NCBI GenBank assembly: GCA_023627715.1
Contig: JAMAHW010000062.1
Coordinates: 62,001 to 126,000, forward strand
Length of the DNA stretch: 64,000 bases
Direction of reading: 5' to 3'
Source: Periconia sp. R9002
Lineage: Eukaryota; Ascomycota; Dothideomycetes; Pleosporales; Periconiaceae
In this document: positions 41,930 through 54,161 of the stretch, in pieces
Position numbering within the stretch: the stretch's first letter is position 1
Layout: each line of letters opens with the position of its first letter
Notes under the pieces: generated by a model
What the model was told of the DNA's origin: nothing
What the model saw: the letters and a program-made list of their open reading frames with translations, nothing else
Database searches by the model: none
Position numbers and translations under genes: made by a program

Positions 41930-43127
41930 ATATCTCTTACAACCTACATACCTGAGTGAATAAAAAATCCTGATACAGTAGCTGAACGCATATATCACAT
42001 TGATGTACATGAATACACACTACTCTGTCTTTAACCTCAAGTACGAAGACGAAGAATCATCATCAACAGAATCAAAACACCCACCCCGGTTTACCCACAT
42101 GAACTCCAATACTCCTTCCCCATCTCCCTTCAGCCCGCTCCCAAGACTTCGCATGACTCTTACATCCACAATCATCTATGCCACTACGATAATCTACCAT
42201 TCGCCTTCTTCTCTTCGGTTTGGTACAAAACTCCACCGACCGATGCTCAAGATCTTACGTGTTCGACTTCGCCTTTCGAAATCCCCACCCTGCACGTGTC
42301 GTTTCAAGAAAGGGGTGGGTAGGTAGGTAGGTACGTAGGTGTGTGGTACGGTGCGTAGACATCTTTCTATGGCACATGTACATACTGTATATATGTATCT
42401 TGGTTGATTGATTGTTCGTTTTATGGGATGGGGGTTTTGTGTTGATACTATGAAAGGCGAGGTAGGCAATATGTGGATCGACGTCAACCTTTTTTTTTCT
42501 TGGTTCGGAGTCTGGTCATGATGAGGGAGAGGGTGAGGGGAAGGGATGGTACTTGGGGGTTATCTACATAATGCATCTCTCTCTATGTTAGAGATATTGA
42601 ATAGTACGAATACCACCTACAACCAGTTAAAAAAATATTCAAACAAGGTAGACATGGAAATCAACTAATCAACAAAATACGAGAAAAGGGGGTGTGGGTA
42701 AAAACAATGGAGACATAATGCATACTATGGACTGTACGACGTTGAAGTTTACTATTTACGGCTTAGAGTGGAACACCAATCAATTGCAAAGAAAACATTT
42801 TTGATAGTTTAGAGTGGGGAAAGGAAGCGAGGAGGTTTGGGAAGAATTTTGATGCTGCGGGTTGATGGAGTGAGGGGATAGGGGTGGGGAGTGTTTGTTA
42901 TATAGAATGGAAGGTGAGAGGGGAGGGGGGCTGGTTGCGGCGAGGTATCGGAGAGTGGATTGGAAAAGAGGATATTGTTCTGTAGTTGGATGGATAAACC
43001 TACCGAGGCAGACAAAATGTTTGACAAGAAAAAAATTAAAGAATCTTGTCAGAAGAAAAGGCAGCGAAAAGAAAAAGACATTAAGCACAAAAAAAAAGTT
43101 CATACAAAACATAACCACCAATAGAAC
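41930..43127. other. intergenic between convergent genes
   Basis: 3' flanks of the Nudix and HET genes. A GGTA microsatellite lies at 42316-42340. No gene supported. Confidence 0.5.
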
Positions 43128-45140
43128 TCACCCCAACCTCACCGTCCTAACTCCCGCCCCAAACCCATCCCAATCTTCCTTCACAACAACCCCAACACCC
43201 CTCCTACACATCGTACTCTCTCCTCCTCCCTCCCCTTCCCCACCATCCTCCCGCTGAACCCACATGACATTGTAGAAGCCACCACCAACCCTCGCCCTCT
43301 CCTGAAGAAACTCGTAAAACGAAGTATACGCCCTCGCTCTCTGCGAATTCTCGACTGTACATTCCGACAACGCAATGAGATCACATTCGTCGCCGGGGTC
43401 AGGCATTTCCTTCCACTCGTTCGTGAAGTGTGGATGGAACTGAGGCGACACTATCATCGCGCCGACGACAGTCGTCGTTGGGGACGAAGACGGTGTTGTT
43501 AAAGCGATGACTCTGACTCCTTCGCTCGAGGGTTTGGCGTCGGGATCGAGGTCGGAGAAGGAGGATGGAGACGGCGAGGACGTGAGGTAGCGTCCAAAAC
43601 TGAGGGTCACGGTCTGCGTCGTGCATGTCAAGATGTGGTTATTGGAGAGTGAGAGCGGCGGGAGTGTCAGGTGCGGTGCGGAAGGGAGCGGGAAACAGAA
43701 TCGAAACGCTGCGTAGTTGACTCCCGTCTCGAAGACGCGTGTCGTGGTGAAAAAGTCTCCCTCCCAATGCGCGTGTCGCTGCCATCCTGGGGGTAACGGG
43801 ATGCGAGGGTCGAAACGCATGGCTTGGTAGTTGTAGAAAGCGTTGATCAGCGCCCACGCGGGTTCTTCCCCTGCGGATGGGGTTTGTTCATCGAGAGGGA
43901 GGTGCCATAGAGCAACGGGCTTCAACGGCGCGATGGGGACCCAGTCATGCGGTGACCCCTGCGAGCGGAACACGCCCGGGAAATGCGGGTACCAAGAGTG
44001 TAGACAGTTCACGATGCCTTTCCAGCCCGTCCACGACCAGCTGGGGTGTTCGGGGCGGCGGATTAGAGTCGCCTGGGGCTGCCACAAGAGGGCGATGTCG
44101 AGGAAGAAGAAGGGAAGTCCGTGGTAGAGACCCCCTGGGAAGGTGGATGTCATGACTTGAGTGGCGCCGGACAGGGCGCGCGTGCTGTCGGCGTCGTAGC
44201 TGAGTTGGCGGCGGGAGTAGTTTTCGACGATCATGCCCCATCGCCCCAAGCTGGGGACTCGTGGGATGAGCGACATCAGGCCCATGGGGACGCCGAGGTG
44301 GGGGCGTTCGTCGTCGTCGGGCCAGATGGGAGGTCCGGGGTTGGAGTGGGTGGTTGGGGGTTTGGGTGTTTCTCCTTCGACCCATTCACAGCGGCCGCAG
44401 ATCCAAGATAGGGACTCGCCGAAGATGAGGAGGCGCCGTGAAAAGAGGGATTCTTGGAATGTCCATGCTCGGGATGCCCATGTCGACTCCCATGGGAATG
44501 CTTCTTTGTATATTATCTCATCGGTGTCATAGGACGAGGTCGTGTTAGCGATGGTTGTAGTGAACCCCTGAAGCCCGTGGTTTGCATCATCGCCACAAGC
44601 AGCTACGATGGTGAACTCGGCGCTTGTATAGATGCGCGCCATGGCTTGCAGCATTGTCGACATATCTTCTTTGCTAGAATCTTGCATGACGCAGAGACAA
44701 TCCACCCACAGGTATTGCTCGCCGAGTTGCTTCACGAGAGAAATGGCGTTTCGAATCGTTTCCGGTAATAGTTCTTGGGCGTGCGGGCCATACAGGGCGT
44801 TTGGTATTGAAAGTGTGGAGAGAGTGTCGGATGTGCATTTTAGGGTGGGCACCATGCCCCATACGTAAGAAAGAGCGATGAAACGAGTGGTAGAAGGGAG
44901 TTTTACGATGCAACCAGCTATTACGTCGACGAGCAGGAGTTCATGAAGTTGTTGTGAGAGCGGAGTTGAATGTCTGTCGTTGCAGCAAACCCCATGATGT
45001 TCGGCACATATTGCGCGCCATGTGCGAATTTGTTCGAGTTTTTCGTTTTGTTGTAGATCGGAGATCGTCTGTTGCTCGTTGCTTAAACTGTTCATTCTCT
45101 CAAAAGTGTCTACCGTTGGTGGTAAGTATAGTTGCTTCAT
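43128..45140 (-). CDS. HET-domain (heterokaryon incompatibility) protein
   Basis: The core exon encodes 670 aa from Met at 45140 (MKQLYLPP). HET-domain blocks are clear: F-I-A-L-S-Y-V-W-G near residue 90, Y-L-W-V-D-C-L-C-V-M-Q-D near 145 and M-A-R-I-Y-T-S-A-E-F-T-I-V-A-A near 170. W-A-S-R-A-W-T-F-Q-E-S-L-F-S-R-R-L follows. HET domains trigger cell death on encounter of incompatible or foreign self signals; the C-terminal half is the variable part and shows no WD or NACHT motif. The frame continues upstream and can splice (acceptor before 45171) to an exon at 45390-45230 starting M-M-S-R-P-A-V-G with a 58-nt intron, giving 734 aa; I regard this as likely but unproven. Confidence 0.88.
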   Translation of the reverse strand: MKQLYLPPTVDTFERMNSLSNEQQTISDLQQNEKLEQIRTWRAICAEHHGVCCNDRHSTPLSQQLHELLLVDVIAGCIVKLPSTTRFIALSYVWGMVPTLKCTSDTLSTLSIPNALYGPHAQELLPETIRNAISLVKQLGEQYLWVDCLCVMQDSSKEDMSTMLQAMARIYTSAEFTIVAACGDDANHGLQGFTTTIANTTSSYDTDEIIYKEAFPWESTWASRAWTFQESLFSRRLLIFGESLSWICGRCEWVEGETPKPPTTHSNPGPPIWPDDDERPHLGVPMGLMSLIPRVPSLGRWGMIVENYSRRQLSYDADSTRALSGATQVMTSTFPGGLYHGLPFFFLDIALLWQPQATLIRRPEHPSWSWTGWKGIVNCLHSWYPHFPGVFRSQGSPHDWVPIAPLKPVALWHLPLDEQTPSAGEEPAWALINAFYNYQAMRFDPRIPLPPGWQRHAHWEGDFFTTTRVFETGVNYAAFRFCFPLPSAPHLTLPPLSLSNNHILTCTTQTVTLSFGRYLTSSPSPSSFSDLDPDAKPSSEGVRVIALTTPSSSPTTTVVGAMIVSPQFHPHFTNEWKEMPDPGDECDLIALSECTVENSQRARAYTSFYEFLQERARVGGGFYNVMWVQREDGGEGEGGGESTMCRRGVGVVVKEDWDGFGAGVRTVRLG

Positions 45141-45390
45141 AGGTTCCTCCACATATAAAACCTTGTTGTGCCTACATATGTATACTGCATATTGATCTTA
45201 CAATCGGTCTATCCACTTCCAGCGCCTACTTCCCATGGGGAGACCCACTGGTATTTGAAGATGGTGAAGACGAGGGTGGGGAACTTTGCGTTGCTGGAGG
45301 TTTTGGACTCTCCTCGTCTTGTGCGTGGGTTCTGGTCCAGTCGTTGTCAAATGAGATGAAGCTGAAGCCGACTGCTGGTCGCGACATCAT

Positions 45391-48300
45391 GGGAGTGGAA
45401 GAAATTCTTGGCAGAATATGCAAGGAATGAAGTATGAATGAATGCTAATTAAAAAGGTTGAAAGTATGAATTGAAGCTGAGACGAGTAGCCAAGGATACA
45501 AAAATATCGAGAAAAGAGCGATATAAAAATCATTTGAACGCCGTGGTATAAAGCTTGTCACATGATCGCAAAACGTCGCATAGATGGAAGGGGAGCACAG
45601 ATAGAATCCCTGCCTCTGGTCGCGGAGGTATGTCTCACTTCACCTTGACGAAGCTTGCTGAGTAGGGCCTTACCAAGTACCATACTGATGCAGGGCGGTT
45701 TTCCAGCAGAACAGGGAGCAGTTGGTCTGTAGCGCGCTTGTGGGCCCGAAAGGTTGGCAACGGTATAGGCAGCGACTTGATCCGATGATCACCGGTGCAC
45801 GTATTTAGCATTGCGATCCTTAGTAGGTGGTTTCTGGGATCCTTCCCGTCCTTTAGCGTATCTCGAACATTGCCTTTTTTGGGACCCTGCACACGGGCAA
45901 TCTGGGGAACCGTGCTTTCAATGTTGGAGGTCGGCATTGCCGCTGAGATTTCAATTCATTGGATATATTGGGAGCAAGGTTTCGGAAAGATTCCGGAGCA
46001 TTCGTAGTTATGACTCCCCTTTTAACTCGAGCAGGAAGTGAGATGCCTTGGCTGTCTAGGGCAGTATTGAGGAGTGTATGTGTCTGATTTGGTCCGGTTT
46101 CCCCATCATCCAAACAGCTACCGTGAATCTCGACGACGCAACTTTGCATATGAGGACTTAAGGGCTTGTTGAACCTGTATGTATTATTAGAAGTTTGCAA
46201 TATTCTCGAAATTTCTACGATTCTTCAAATCGAGATTCCCATTTTCATAAATCTGGATGTATCAACACACCTAGGACCCTTGTAGACATATTCAACCACG
46301 AATCATAGGTACGCATACCCGGAAAACACCCCCCTACTCCTACCAACAATAAGGCCACCAAGAATACAGTTTACGTTTTACTTGAAGTGAAAACATACTC
46401 GGGATACTTGTTCGTGCTTGTGCGTTTTTCGCTAGTGGTTGTCCAAAAGAACTGTGTTGACCTCTTTTAGCAAATGCCTTTCAAGTTATTCGGGGACAAA
46501 CCATATGCAAGGGCAGGCTGCATACATGAACTGTGAAAACCATGCATGGCGCGAGTAATGTTCACGGTTAACAAGAATGCTTCTTCAGGATGTCGCGTGG
46601 TATGAAACCAATCACACGTGCACACACAATAGAAAATAGCAGCCCGTTTTGATCCTACCCGTCGTATATATCCAAAACTCATTTAAGAATCAGCTTTTCA
46701 GGGGACCACATTGGAGTCTAATATCGTAATCGCGCTATTTTATCCCCACGTGGCAAGCATGTTGATGTGTATGTCCATTTAAGGTAATGTTCGCTCTAAA
46801 CATGGTACCGCTACTCGTCCCATGAAGCTGATCAATATTCGGTGATTGGACGACATGATACAATGATGTTTTACTAGTACCATGGCAGGTAGAAGTACGC
46901 CACGCAACGCACGTCCACTATAACATTTGCATAAAAGGGCGCTTAAAAGCAGTTTCTTGATGCACCCGTAAGCGAAGGTTTTCTCACATTCGCTTAAGAT
47001 CCCGGTCTGCGAGGTATGAGTAGACTAATCGTCGGCGGCTAGATAAGAGGAAATGCATAGTCACAAGAGTGCAAAAGGGGCTAATTACTAGGTCACTTGT
47101 AGCTTAGGATACCGGTACCAAAGCAACTCCAGAATAAAACACCTCGCGATGGCAGAGATGGGCCCCTGCACCCAAAATTTCCGCATCTCCAGCCACAATA
47201 TTATAAATCGAAAGGATTAGTGGCGTAGCTGACTGAGGCTGGTGAACTGTCACGCGCCACTTGGGTTACATCCTGCTGTGGCTTGTACAGGGCGAACATC
47301 GTGTTCAAATGGGGATGAAATCCGCAGAATTCTGACGACATTACGGTTTAACTAGGCAGTTTGGCCCCCATAACACCATTGATGGATTACGACCTTCCAA
47401 AAAGCATACAAGACTAACGTTAAGTCACGAAATGAGAACAAGGCAAACAATACTCACGAATCCTTCCCCTTCATCTAGGCCCTTTGAAGCAACGAGTTCG
47501 ACCTGATTCAGCTTGAAAAACCTCCAATTCAGCTGCGAATGGTTCGCCCTTGACCGAGCTTAGAAGATGCTAGGCGTTTGGTGGGGCAAAATATCAATAC
47601 AATACCTAAGATACTCCTTACGGACTGCCCCGATTCGTATTCACCATCAGCTTCAATCGATCTTCAGAACTGAAGACTATACCAACGGAACAAAAAGGAA
47701 ATTTTGTAACACGAGAACAATTTGCCACAGGGTGCCGCAAGTTGTGATATATGGTAAGGCTCCAAGTGATATCACTAGTTTCGAAACCATTCGCACGAGT
47801 GATAGGTTGCACTGATACGAGCAGGCAAGAAAAAGAAAGATACGATCTGATGAACCACGCTTGATCTATCCCATGACCTCACGGACGTCCCGGCCGACCA
47901 TTTTAAACCACAGTTATCCCGCATTGTTGACTATACATTCGAAGCTACGATCCAATTTCCAGATCCGTTGTCGAAGCTACGTTCTGATACTTGCAACTTG
48001 CAAGGAACGGTTTTAGGGGCGGAAACCGAAAAAGCTCGGGGGCTTTTTATGATTTGTTAGTGGGGCCCCACGTCAAGATCGATATACATACTGGTAGTCT
48101 AAACGATTCGCTCCAGGTTGAACCCGCGCGGGTCGTACGATGATTTTCACTGGTGTTCGCAATCGAGAATGTGGTTAGCGCACTTCTTAGTTGAACATGC
48201 TAGGCCCTAAGGAGGAATTTACCGTGTCACTACATTTATCTTGTAGAAGGTTACTGACGTCTACGTCGTGCCAGTTAAGGAGTTGATTGCGGAAGAAGTC

Positions 48301-48919
48301 GAATGAAAATTTGAGTGATACTACCGCATGGTGATGAAATTTACTGCGATAGCGACACAGATTCTAGTCAGATGATCACAGTGTCCCTAACTAAAACAAA
48401 ATTATTCTTTAAGTACACCAAGGTACAAAAGTAGTAAGTGAACGAATCTCCCTCAAGTGCACATGCGCAGACATGCTCTCTCACGTCAAGACATTCAGCA
48501 TCACGTACATACCTAGCTATCACTGTACCCATATGAAGTCACACACGGCCTCCCAGTACCAAGATCCCCCCCTCAAAAGCCTAAATCTTAGTCCCCCCAT
48601 ATGAAATGTGGATTGATCATCACAGAGTAATTTTACCCTGAGTACAGTCCTCCCATATAAAGTTTCAGCACCTCTATCAAGCTTGGAATGTGCGATCGAT
48701 GTCAACATCTAACTCCTTTCTATATACCTCAAGTGCTTTGTACGTAACAGCCAAAGGATTCTATAACCCGTCAGTGTACAACGTGCAACCGCGAATCAAA
48801 CGACTCATCCGATACAAACCCGGGACTTCGCTTAAAGGGCATACATACATACTATGATTAAACAAAACAAAAAAGTGGGGAAAACCCATCATCCACAGCA
48901 AAAAAAGGAACAAAAAAAA
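45391..48919. other. 3.5-kb gene-poor region
   Basis: No gene is supported. Two overlapping minus-strand frames at 45635-46200 have weak coding character (L-P-A-R-V-K-R-G-V and H-L-L-R-I-A-M-L-N-T) but would need a frame change without a splice site. The rest is unique-looking AT-moderate sequence without repeats I can detect. Confidence 0.5.
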
Positions 48920-49038
48920 ACATACAACAGCAGGTATTCGCCAGTGGTCACCCACCTGACTACTAATCCGCCGGTACCACGCTTAAATACAGCTGAGCGG
49001 ACGGGAAGCGTTGTTTTCGTGGTCCTATGGTCGTATGT
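48920..49038 (-). rRNA. 5S ribosomal RNA
   Basis: Read on the minus strand from 49038, the sequence begins ACATACGACCATAGG. It contains CTTCCCGTCCGCTCAGCTGT and GGTGGGTGACCAC, plus the internal control region with GGCGAATACC, and ends GCTGTTGTATGT. First and last bases pair (ACATAC/GTATGT). A run of T follows immediately (A run at 48912-48920 on the plus strand), the Pol III terminator. 119 nt is the normal length. Isolated 5S genes scattered among protein genes are usual in filamentous ascomycetes. Confidence 0.93.
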
Positions 49039-49634
49039 GATAGAAGTGCGTTGGTTTTGGTTTGATATAGTTGGTGAGTTGGAGTAGCGACACCCCCCTC
49101 TCCGGTATGGAGACAACAAAACCACGAACACAAATATACACTAGGTCAGAATGCAACGTACACAATTAGGAGGCCATAAGCGTACTCATATGTACTGTAC
49201 CAAGCTATCAATATATGTATGTATATACAGAAAGAAGTGCCGTCGTAGGCTTACGCTCATTCTCACGAAGAAGCGGATCAGCAGCGCGCCGGGGATAAAA
49301 TGTAGAAAGGAAAGGAACGTGAGGGTATCTCGCGGAGTTTAGAATTTGGAAACAAGGAGGAGGTTAGTAAAGAAAGAATAGGAAGGGGAGGTAGAGGTAA
49401 AAGTATGTACGGGAAGGAATGGAAGGGAAGTGGGTTGGTGATAAGGAAGGGAAGGAGGGAGTGGATCGTTAATCGAGAAACAAGGCAGACGAAAGGAAAA
49501 GAAAGAGTACAAAATAAAAGAAAAAAAAAAGGAGAAGAACAAAGTTATGTACTAGAAGTGTAAAAAAAAGAAACGCGCTCACAACAGTGACAACAACAAC
49601 AACAACTACCACCACCAATAGCTCCCTTTAAACT
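49039..49634. other. intergenic, purine/pyrimidine-biased
   Basis: A G/A-rich stretch at about 49345-49540 gives long open frames of no meaning. No gene supported. Confidence 0.5.
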
Positions 49635-50741
49635 CTACTCAAACTGCATGGCGGGAAACATACCATTCTCCAAATCCACACCCAACACCCACTCACAACA
49701 CGTCGAAACCATATACTTCGCCTCATCCTCATCCATCCCATTCGTCTGCGCCGTCCCATTCCACTTAACCCCGACAATCGTCCCCGCGCCGTCCCCCTTC
49801 AAATCCACCACGATAAACAACTCCGCAATCTTCATGCCCGTCCAATTCCTGTGGAAATGGACCTTGAGTTTGCCAGTCTTATCCGGACCCTGCGAGTACA
49901 CGAACCACTTGTCGTCGGTAGCGGAGGACGGGTTGAAGCCCATGACGAGGCTGTAGACTTGGTCAGGATGCAGGAAGACGTTCCAGGGGGCGGTGTGAAT
50001 GAGGGGTGAGGTCGGGAAGGGGAGGGTCGGTTGCGAGGTGGGGAGGACGCGGTGGAGGGAGATGACGCGGGGTTTCATGCGGGTCATGGAGACGTGGATG
50101 CGTTGGACTTGGTGGATGGAGATTATTTCTTTCTTTTTCTTCCTTTTGAGGGGTGGGGTGGTGGTGGTGGATGGGCGTGTTGGGGGAGCTTCTGTGGTGG
50201 TTGGTTTTGTGGTTTCGGTAGGGACTGATTTTAAAGCTTCTGTAGTAACTGGTTTTGGTGCTTCTGTAGTGACTGAATTTTGAGCTTCGGTGGTGACTGA
50301 TCTCGGAGCTTCGGTTGTCGTAAGTTTTGAAGGAGTTTCAGTGGTTGTTGGTTTAATGGTGTTTGCCTCATCTCCGTTGGGCTTACTGCTAGGGATAATA
50401 GAATTGGCCGTAGGAGATGTGGTGCTGGGGGTGCTCGGGATCTTAAGTGGAGTGAGCGTCGCTGGAGAAGGAGGAGGAGGTGGTGAAGGATTTGGCACAG
50501 ATATTGGTGATTTCAGTGATGCCATCGTAGTTGGCGACGTTTCCGGCGGTGCGTCTTTGTATATTTGAGCCTCTCTCCTTCGCAGCTTCGCAGGTTTAAT
50601 AGTAGTCTCCTTCGACTCTGGACTGGATGGTTTCTGGATGAGGTCGGCCAATGCGAGTCTCGGGATCGTGTCCCTCTTTGAAAGACGACGCCAAATAGAA
50701 ACTCTGGGGGGAGACACTGGTTGATCGACGCACGCAGCCAT
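49635..50741 (-). CDS. Thr/Pro-rich protein with unassigned C-terminal domain
   Basis: Single exon, 368 aa from Met at 50741 (MAACVDQPVSPP); the frame stays open upstream to 50777 without an ATG. Residues about 80-200 are Pro-, Ser- and Thr-rich with imperfect T-T-E-A-P-x-x-V repeats. A basic K-R-K-K-K-K patch follows. The C-terminal about 130 residues look globular, with D-D-K-W-F-V-Y, V-H-F-H-R-N-W-T-G and a conserved-looking E-L-F-I-V-V-D-L. I recall domains with a similar W-F-V-Y...H-R-S-W-T-G pattern in uncharacterised bacterial and fungal proteins, but I cannot name one. No signal peptide or membrane helix. Confidence 0.65.
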   Translation of the reverse strand: MAACVDQPVSPPRVSIWRRLSKRDTIPRLALADLIQKPSSPESKETTIKPAKLRRREAQIYKDAPPETSPTTMASLKSPISVPNPSPPPPPSPATLTPLKIPSTPSTTSPTANSIIPSSKPNGDEANTIKPTTTETPSKLTTTEAPRSVTTEAQNSVTTEAPKPVTTEALKSVPTETTKPTTTEAPPTRPSTTTTPPLKRKKKKEIISIHQVQRIHVSMTRMKPRVISLHRVLPTSQPTLPFPTSPLIHTAPWNVFLHPDQVYSLVMGFNPSSATDDKWFVYSQGPDKTGKLKVHFHRNWTGMKIAELFIVVDLKGDGAGTIVGVKWNGTAQTNGMDEDEAKYMVSTCCEWVLGVDLENGMFPAMQFE

Positions 50742-52581
50742 CGTTGAATTCGACTTCTGGTTGGGCTGTATGTACACACAGTGTTAGTGTGCTTGCGGGG
50801 AGGAGTCGAGGTGATAAAGGCCACGTTAAGAAAACCTCGCTACCAAGATTCGCAAATTTGGAAATGAGGAGGGGAGACCCAGGGTTGAGGACTCGTGCTG
50901 CTATCGATGGTTCTTGATGACAACTGGAGGTTGTTATCTGCTTTGATCCCACCTGCGCGGGTCAGTTACCTAGTAAGCCCCTCCCCCGCTGCGGCATGTT
51001 GTTACACGAGCAGGGCGCGCCCCCATCCAGCCCGACGCCATTGTTTTTAGAAACAAGACGAGCGAATTGCGCCAGTGCATGACGAGGTGGATGCTAGGGT
51101 CTAGGAGGTTGCTCCTGGCTCTGCTGATGGTGGAGGATATTTCTCCGGGCTATTTGCTCCGCGTCTGCGGCCGGCTCGCACACACACCTTCCCGAATAAT
51201 TTATATTGTTTATGCAAAATAGATCGATCGTTCGAAGAATTTTAGAGTATCTTTATCTGGACAAAAGACCGGTACACACACACACTGTCAAGATTGAAAA
51301 CGCCAAAATACTCTTCACGTCAAAGTTCCAACCCCCATGGCAAACAAATCCCATCCATCCCCAACCCACAATCCCGTACACAACACGAGTTGCGCGAAGG
51401 AATACGAACATCGTAAAAACCCCTTCGACCAATCACGCCACACCAACCAAAACATCCCAAGAAACACGAACAAGAAACATCGTAATCACTAGTAAAATAG
51501 ATTAAGCACCTGAACTTCCCATCCATCCATCCATCGTCGGTAACTAGACCTTGCCTTGGACACGCATGTGCATGCGAAAGCAGGTCGCTTCTCCGCCTAG
51601 CATTAGGTAGACAACATGACCGCGCCCGTATTAGGTATCTCAAATAGAAAAGAAAGCACTAGCTACATAACTACCTACCAGTCATGTCATGTGCATGAAT
51701 GTACACCGGGTCCCCCATACGATTCCCCGAACAAGGGACGGACTCGCTCCCCCATTCAACTGGCCACTCTTCATGGCATAAATCTCGTAAAAAGTAAGAG
51801 AGGAAAAGAAGCAATGTTTCGGGAGTTGAGTTGCGTACGCAACCTACCTATCCAAGCTAGGGTCGGAACGGACGATGGCAGTTGTTGTTTGTCTCATACC
51901 GTGTCCTTTTTCAGCTACATATGTATGTGGATGGATGGACGGGTGTGTATGGAACTAGATAAGACTAAAGAGAAATGTGAAACGATAATCGCTTGTATTC
52001 GGCTGTGGCATGTATACACCGAACAACGTTTGCGTGGCGTAGAAGATATTTAGAGTGTATATGGTGCGCGATTGCGCGTGGAGGCGTGGGTGGTGGTGGT
52101 GGCGTTTGGAGTGTTCCGATGGGTCTGGGCTTCGGATGGCTTTGGTGGTTTTGTTTATTTTTTTGTTCTCTTTCTTGCTTTTTTTAGGAGGAGGGGTAGC
52201 TCCGAGGAGTGTTGGGTTGTGTGTGGTTGGGTAAGATGGATATGGGTTGAGTGTTTTCATGGAGATGATAGTTCCGACGGTGACTGTTTGCTGGAATGAT
52301 GCCACATAAACGTTTTTTGCTTATATTCTGCAATCATAGCATGCGAGCAATGAGATAAGTGACTGAAATGAAGACTACAAGTATCGTTCACCACATCGCA
52401 CTTGCCCAAACAACATTTTTGGTTATTGATCGATGCATGCTCAAAAGCGTGGAACTCCGATTCCTACACGCATCACCCAACTACCGAATCGACGCACCCA
52501 AAAATAAGTACGGGTCCCTCCCTTCGACGCCTTGACTCGGGGAAAAAAGAAAAATGCAAGCCGACTGACTACACACGCACA
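50742..52581. other. 1.8-kb intergenic region, no gene seen
   Basis: Promoter side of the Thr-rich protein gene and 3' side of the aldehyde dehydrogenase gene. Short frames only. Confidence 0.5.
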
Positions 52582-54161
52582 CTACTCCTGGTACGTGATG
52601 GTCTTCAGCCGCAGGAACTCCTCCAAGCCCCAATTGCCGTTGAACCTTCCCCACCCACTCATCTTTGCACCGCCGTGCGGCAGGTTGGTCTCGTCGTGGA
52701 TGGTCATGGCGTTGATGTGAACAGCCCTAAAATACCTTGTCAGCCATGGAACCACGGGATCACGCATGAAACTATAGGGACATACCCGCTCTCGATCTGT
52801 CTTGCGACCCTGATGCCTCTGGCGAGGTTCTCAGTGAAGACTGCGCCTGATAGGCCGTACTCGGTGTCGTTGGCAATGCTGATAGCCTCTTCCTCGGACT
52901 CGACTTCCATGACGCTAACGGTTGGTCCGAAGCTCTCTGTGTGGTAGAGTTCCATGTCCTTGGTTACCTGGTCAACGATGATGGGCCGCATGCGCGTCTT
53001 GCTCGCTTCTTTGGTCTCTGGGTGTATCTCCTCCTTCTCGTGATCACCTGCGATGATGTTTGCGCCTTGCTTGACTGCTTCGGAGATGAGACGCTTGTTT
53101 TTCGCTACGTTTGCGGCTTGGACGAGGACCAGCGGGGGCTGTTCGCTGCTAAAGACTTGTGCCACTGCCCCTTTAAGCTCTTGCACGAACTCGGTTTTGA
53201 TAGATTTGTGTACGAGGATGCGCTCCGTGGCCATGCAGACCTGTCCGGAGTGAATGAACGAACCCAGCGCGCACTGCAGAGCCGCCTTCTTCAAGTCGGC
53301 ATCGTCGAGCACGACGGCACTCGCTTTGCCACCGAGCTCCATGATGACTGGCTTGAGGTTCTTACCGGCCATCTGCGCGATGATCCGACCTACAGCCGTC
53401 GATCCGGTGAAGTTGACATGCTTGATCGCGGTGTTCTCGACAAGGGCGGCAGTGACAGATGGAGCGTCTTCGGGTCGGTGGTACAGCACGTTCAAGACGC
53501 CCGCAGGCAGGCCAGCTTCCTTCAACACAGAGCCAATGGCCCAGAAACAGCGAGGAGAAAGCTCGGAGCCCTTCAATATGCATGTGTTGCCCGTCGCAAG
53601 AGCGTATAGTATTGCTCGCACGCCGAGGATATAAGGAGCGTTCCTGCATTCGCATTGATCAGCATTATCGCCCATCGCTGTCCACATGGGGAATGCTCCA
53701 TCCACTCACCACGGTGCGATGCCCAGCGTAACACCATATGGTTCCTTGACGACCAAAGCGCTCGTCCCATCGTCACTGCAATTAGGAATCACACCCGTGA
53801 TCGTCGCAATGCGCCCCGCGACATCCAAGAACATCTCCGCCGCCAGCGGCACATTGAAGCCTGAGCTGAAGCTGGGCTGCGAGCCCGTCTCCTGCTCCAT
53901 GTATGTCGCCAATTCCTCAGACCTGCTCTTGACTATCTGAGACGCCTTAATAAAAATGTCACGACGAGTGGCGGATTTGGTCCTTGCCCATGCCGGGAAC
54001 GCGGCCTGCGCGGCTGCAATGGCGGATTGCACGTTCTCGTTCGAGGCCGACGAGCACGACCATATCGGCTTGTGGGAGACAGGTGAGGTGACGGGGAAGG
54101 TGGTCGAGGTTGTGATTTCTTCGTTGTTGATGAGGAGGGGTACTGTGTATTGGTCCGCCAT
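52582..54161 (-). CDS. NAD(P)-dependent aldehyde dehydrogenase, salicylaldehyde/vanillin type
   Basis: Exons 54161-53710, 53643-52786 and 52726-52582, GT-AG introns of 66 and 59 nt; 484 aa, typical for the family. It oxidises aldehydes to acids. The substrate channel motif M-E-L-G-G-K-A has the general-base Glu near residue 253, and [10 protein letters not shown] the nucleophile Cys near 287. F-T-G-S-T-A-V-G (NAD site), E-S-F-G-P-T-V-S-V and G-L-S-G-A-V-F-T are also present, ending L-K-T-I-T-Y-Q-E. The pattern [25 protein letters not shown] is typical of the salicylaldehyde/vanillin dehydrogenase branch, so aromatic aldehydes from lignin or plant phenolics are the likely substrates (inference). 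No targeting signal. Confidence 0.93.

Noticed and set aside
45635..46200. Two overlapping minus-strand frames with mild coding character
   Set aside because: They would have to be joined by a frame change with no splice sites, no start context and no motif; kept only as a note.
48854..49131. Open frames of 77-80 codons on both strands
   Set aside because: They overlap the 5S rRNA gene, which explains the sequence fully.
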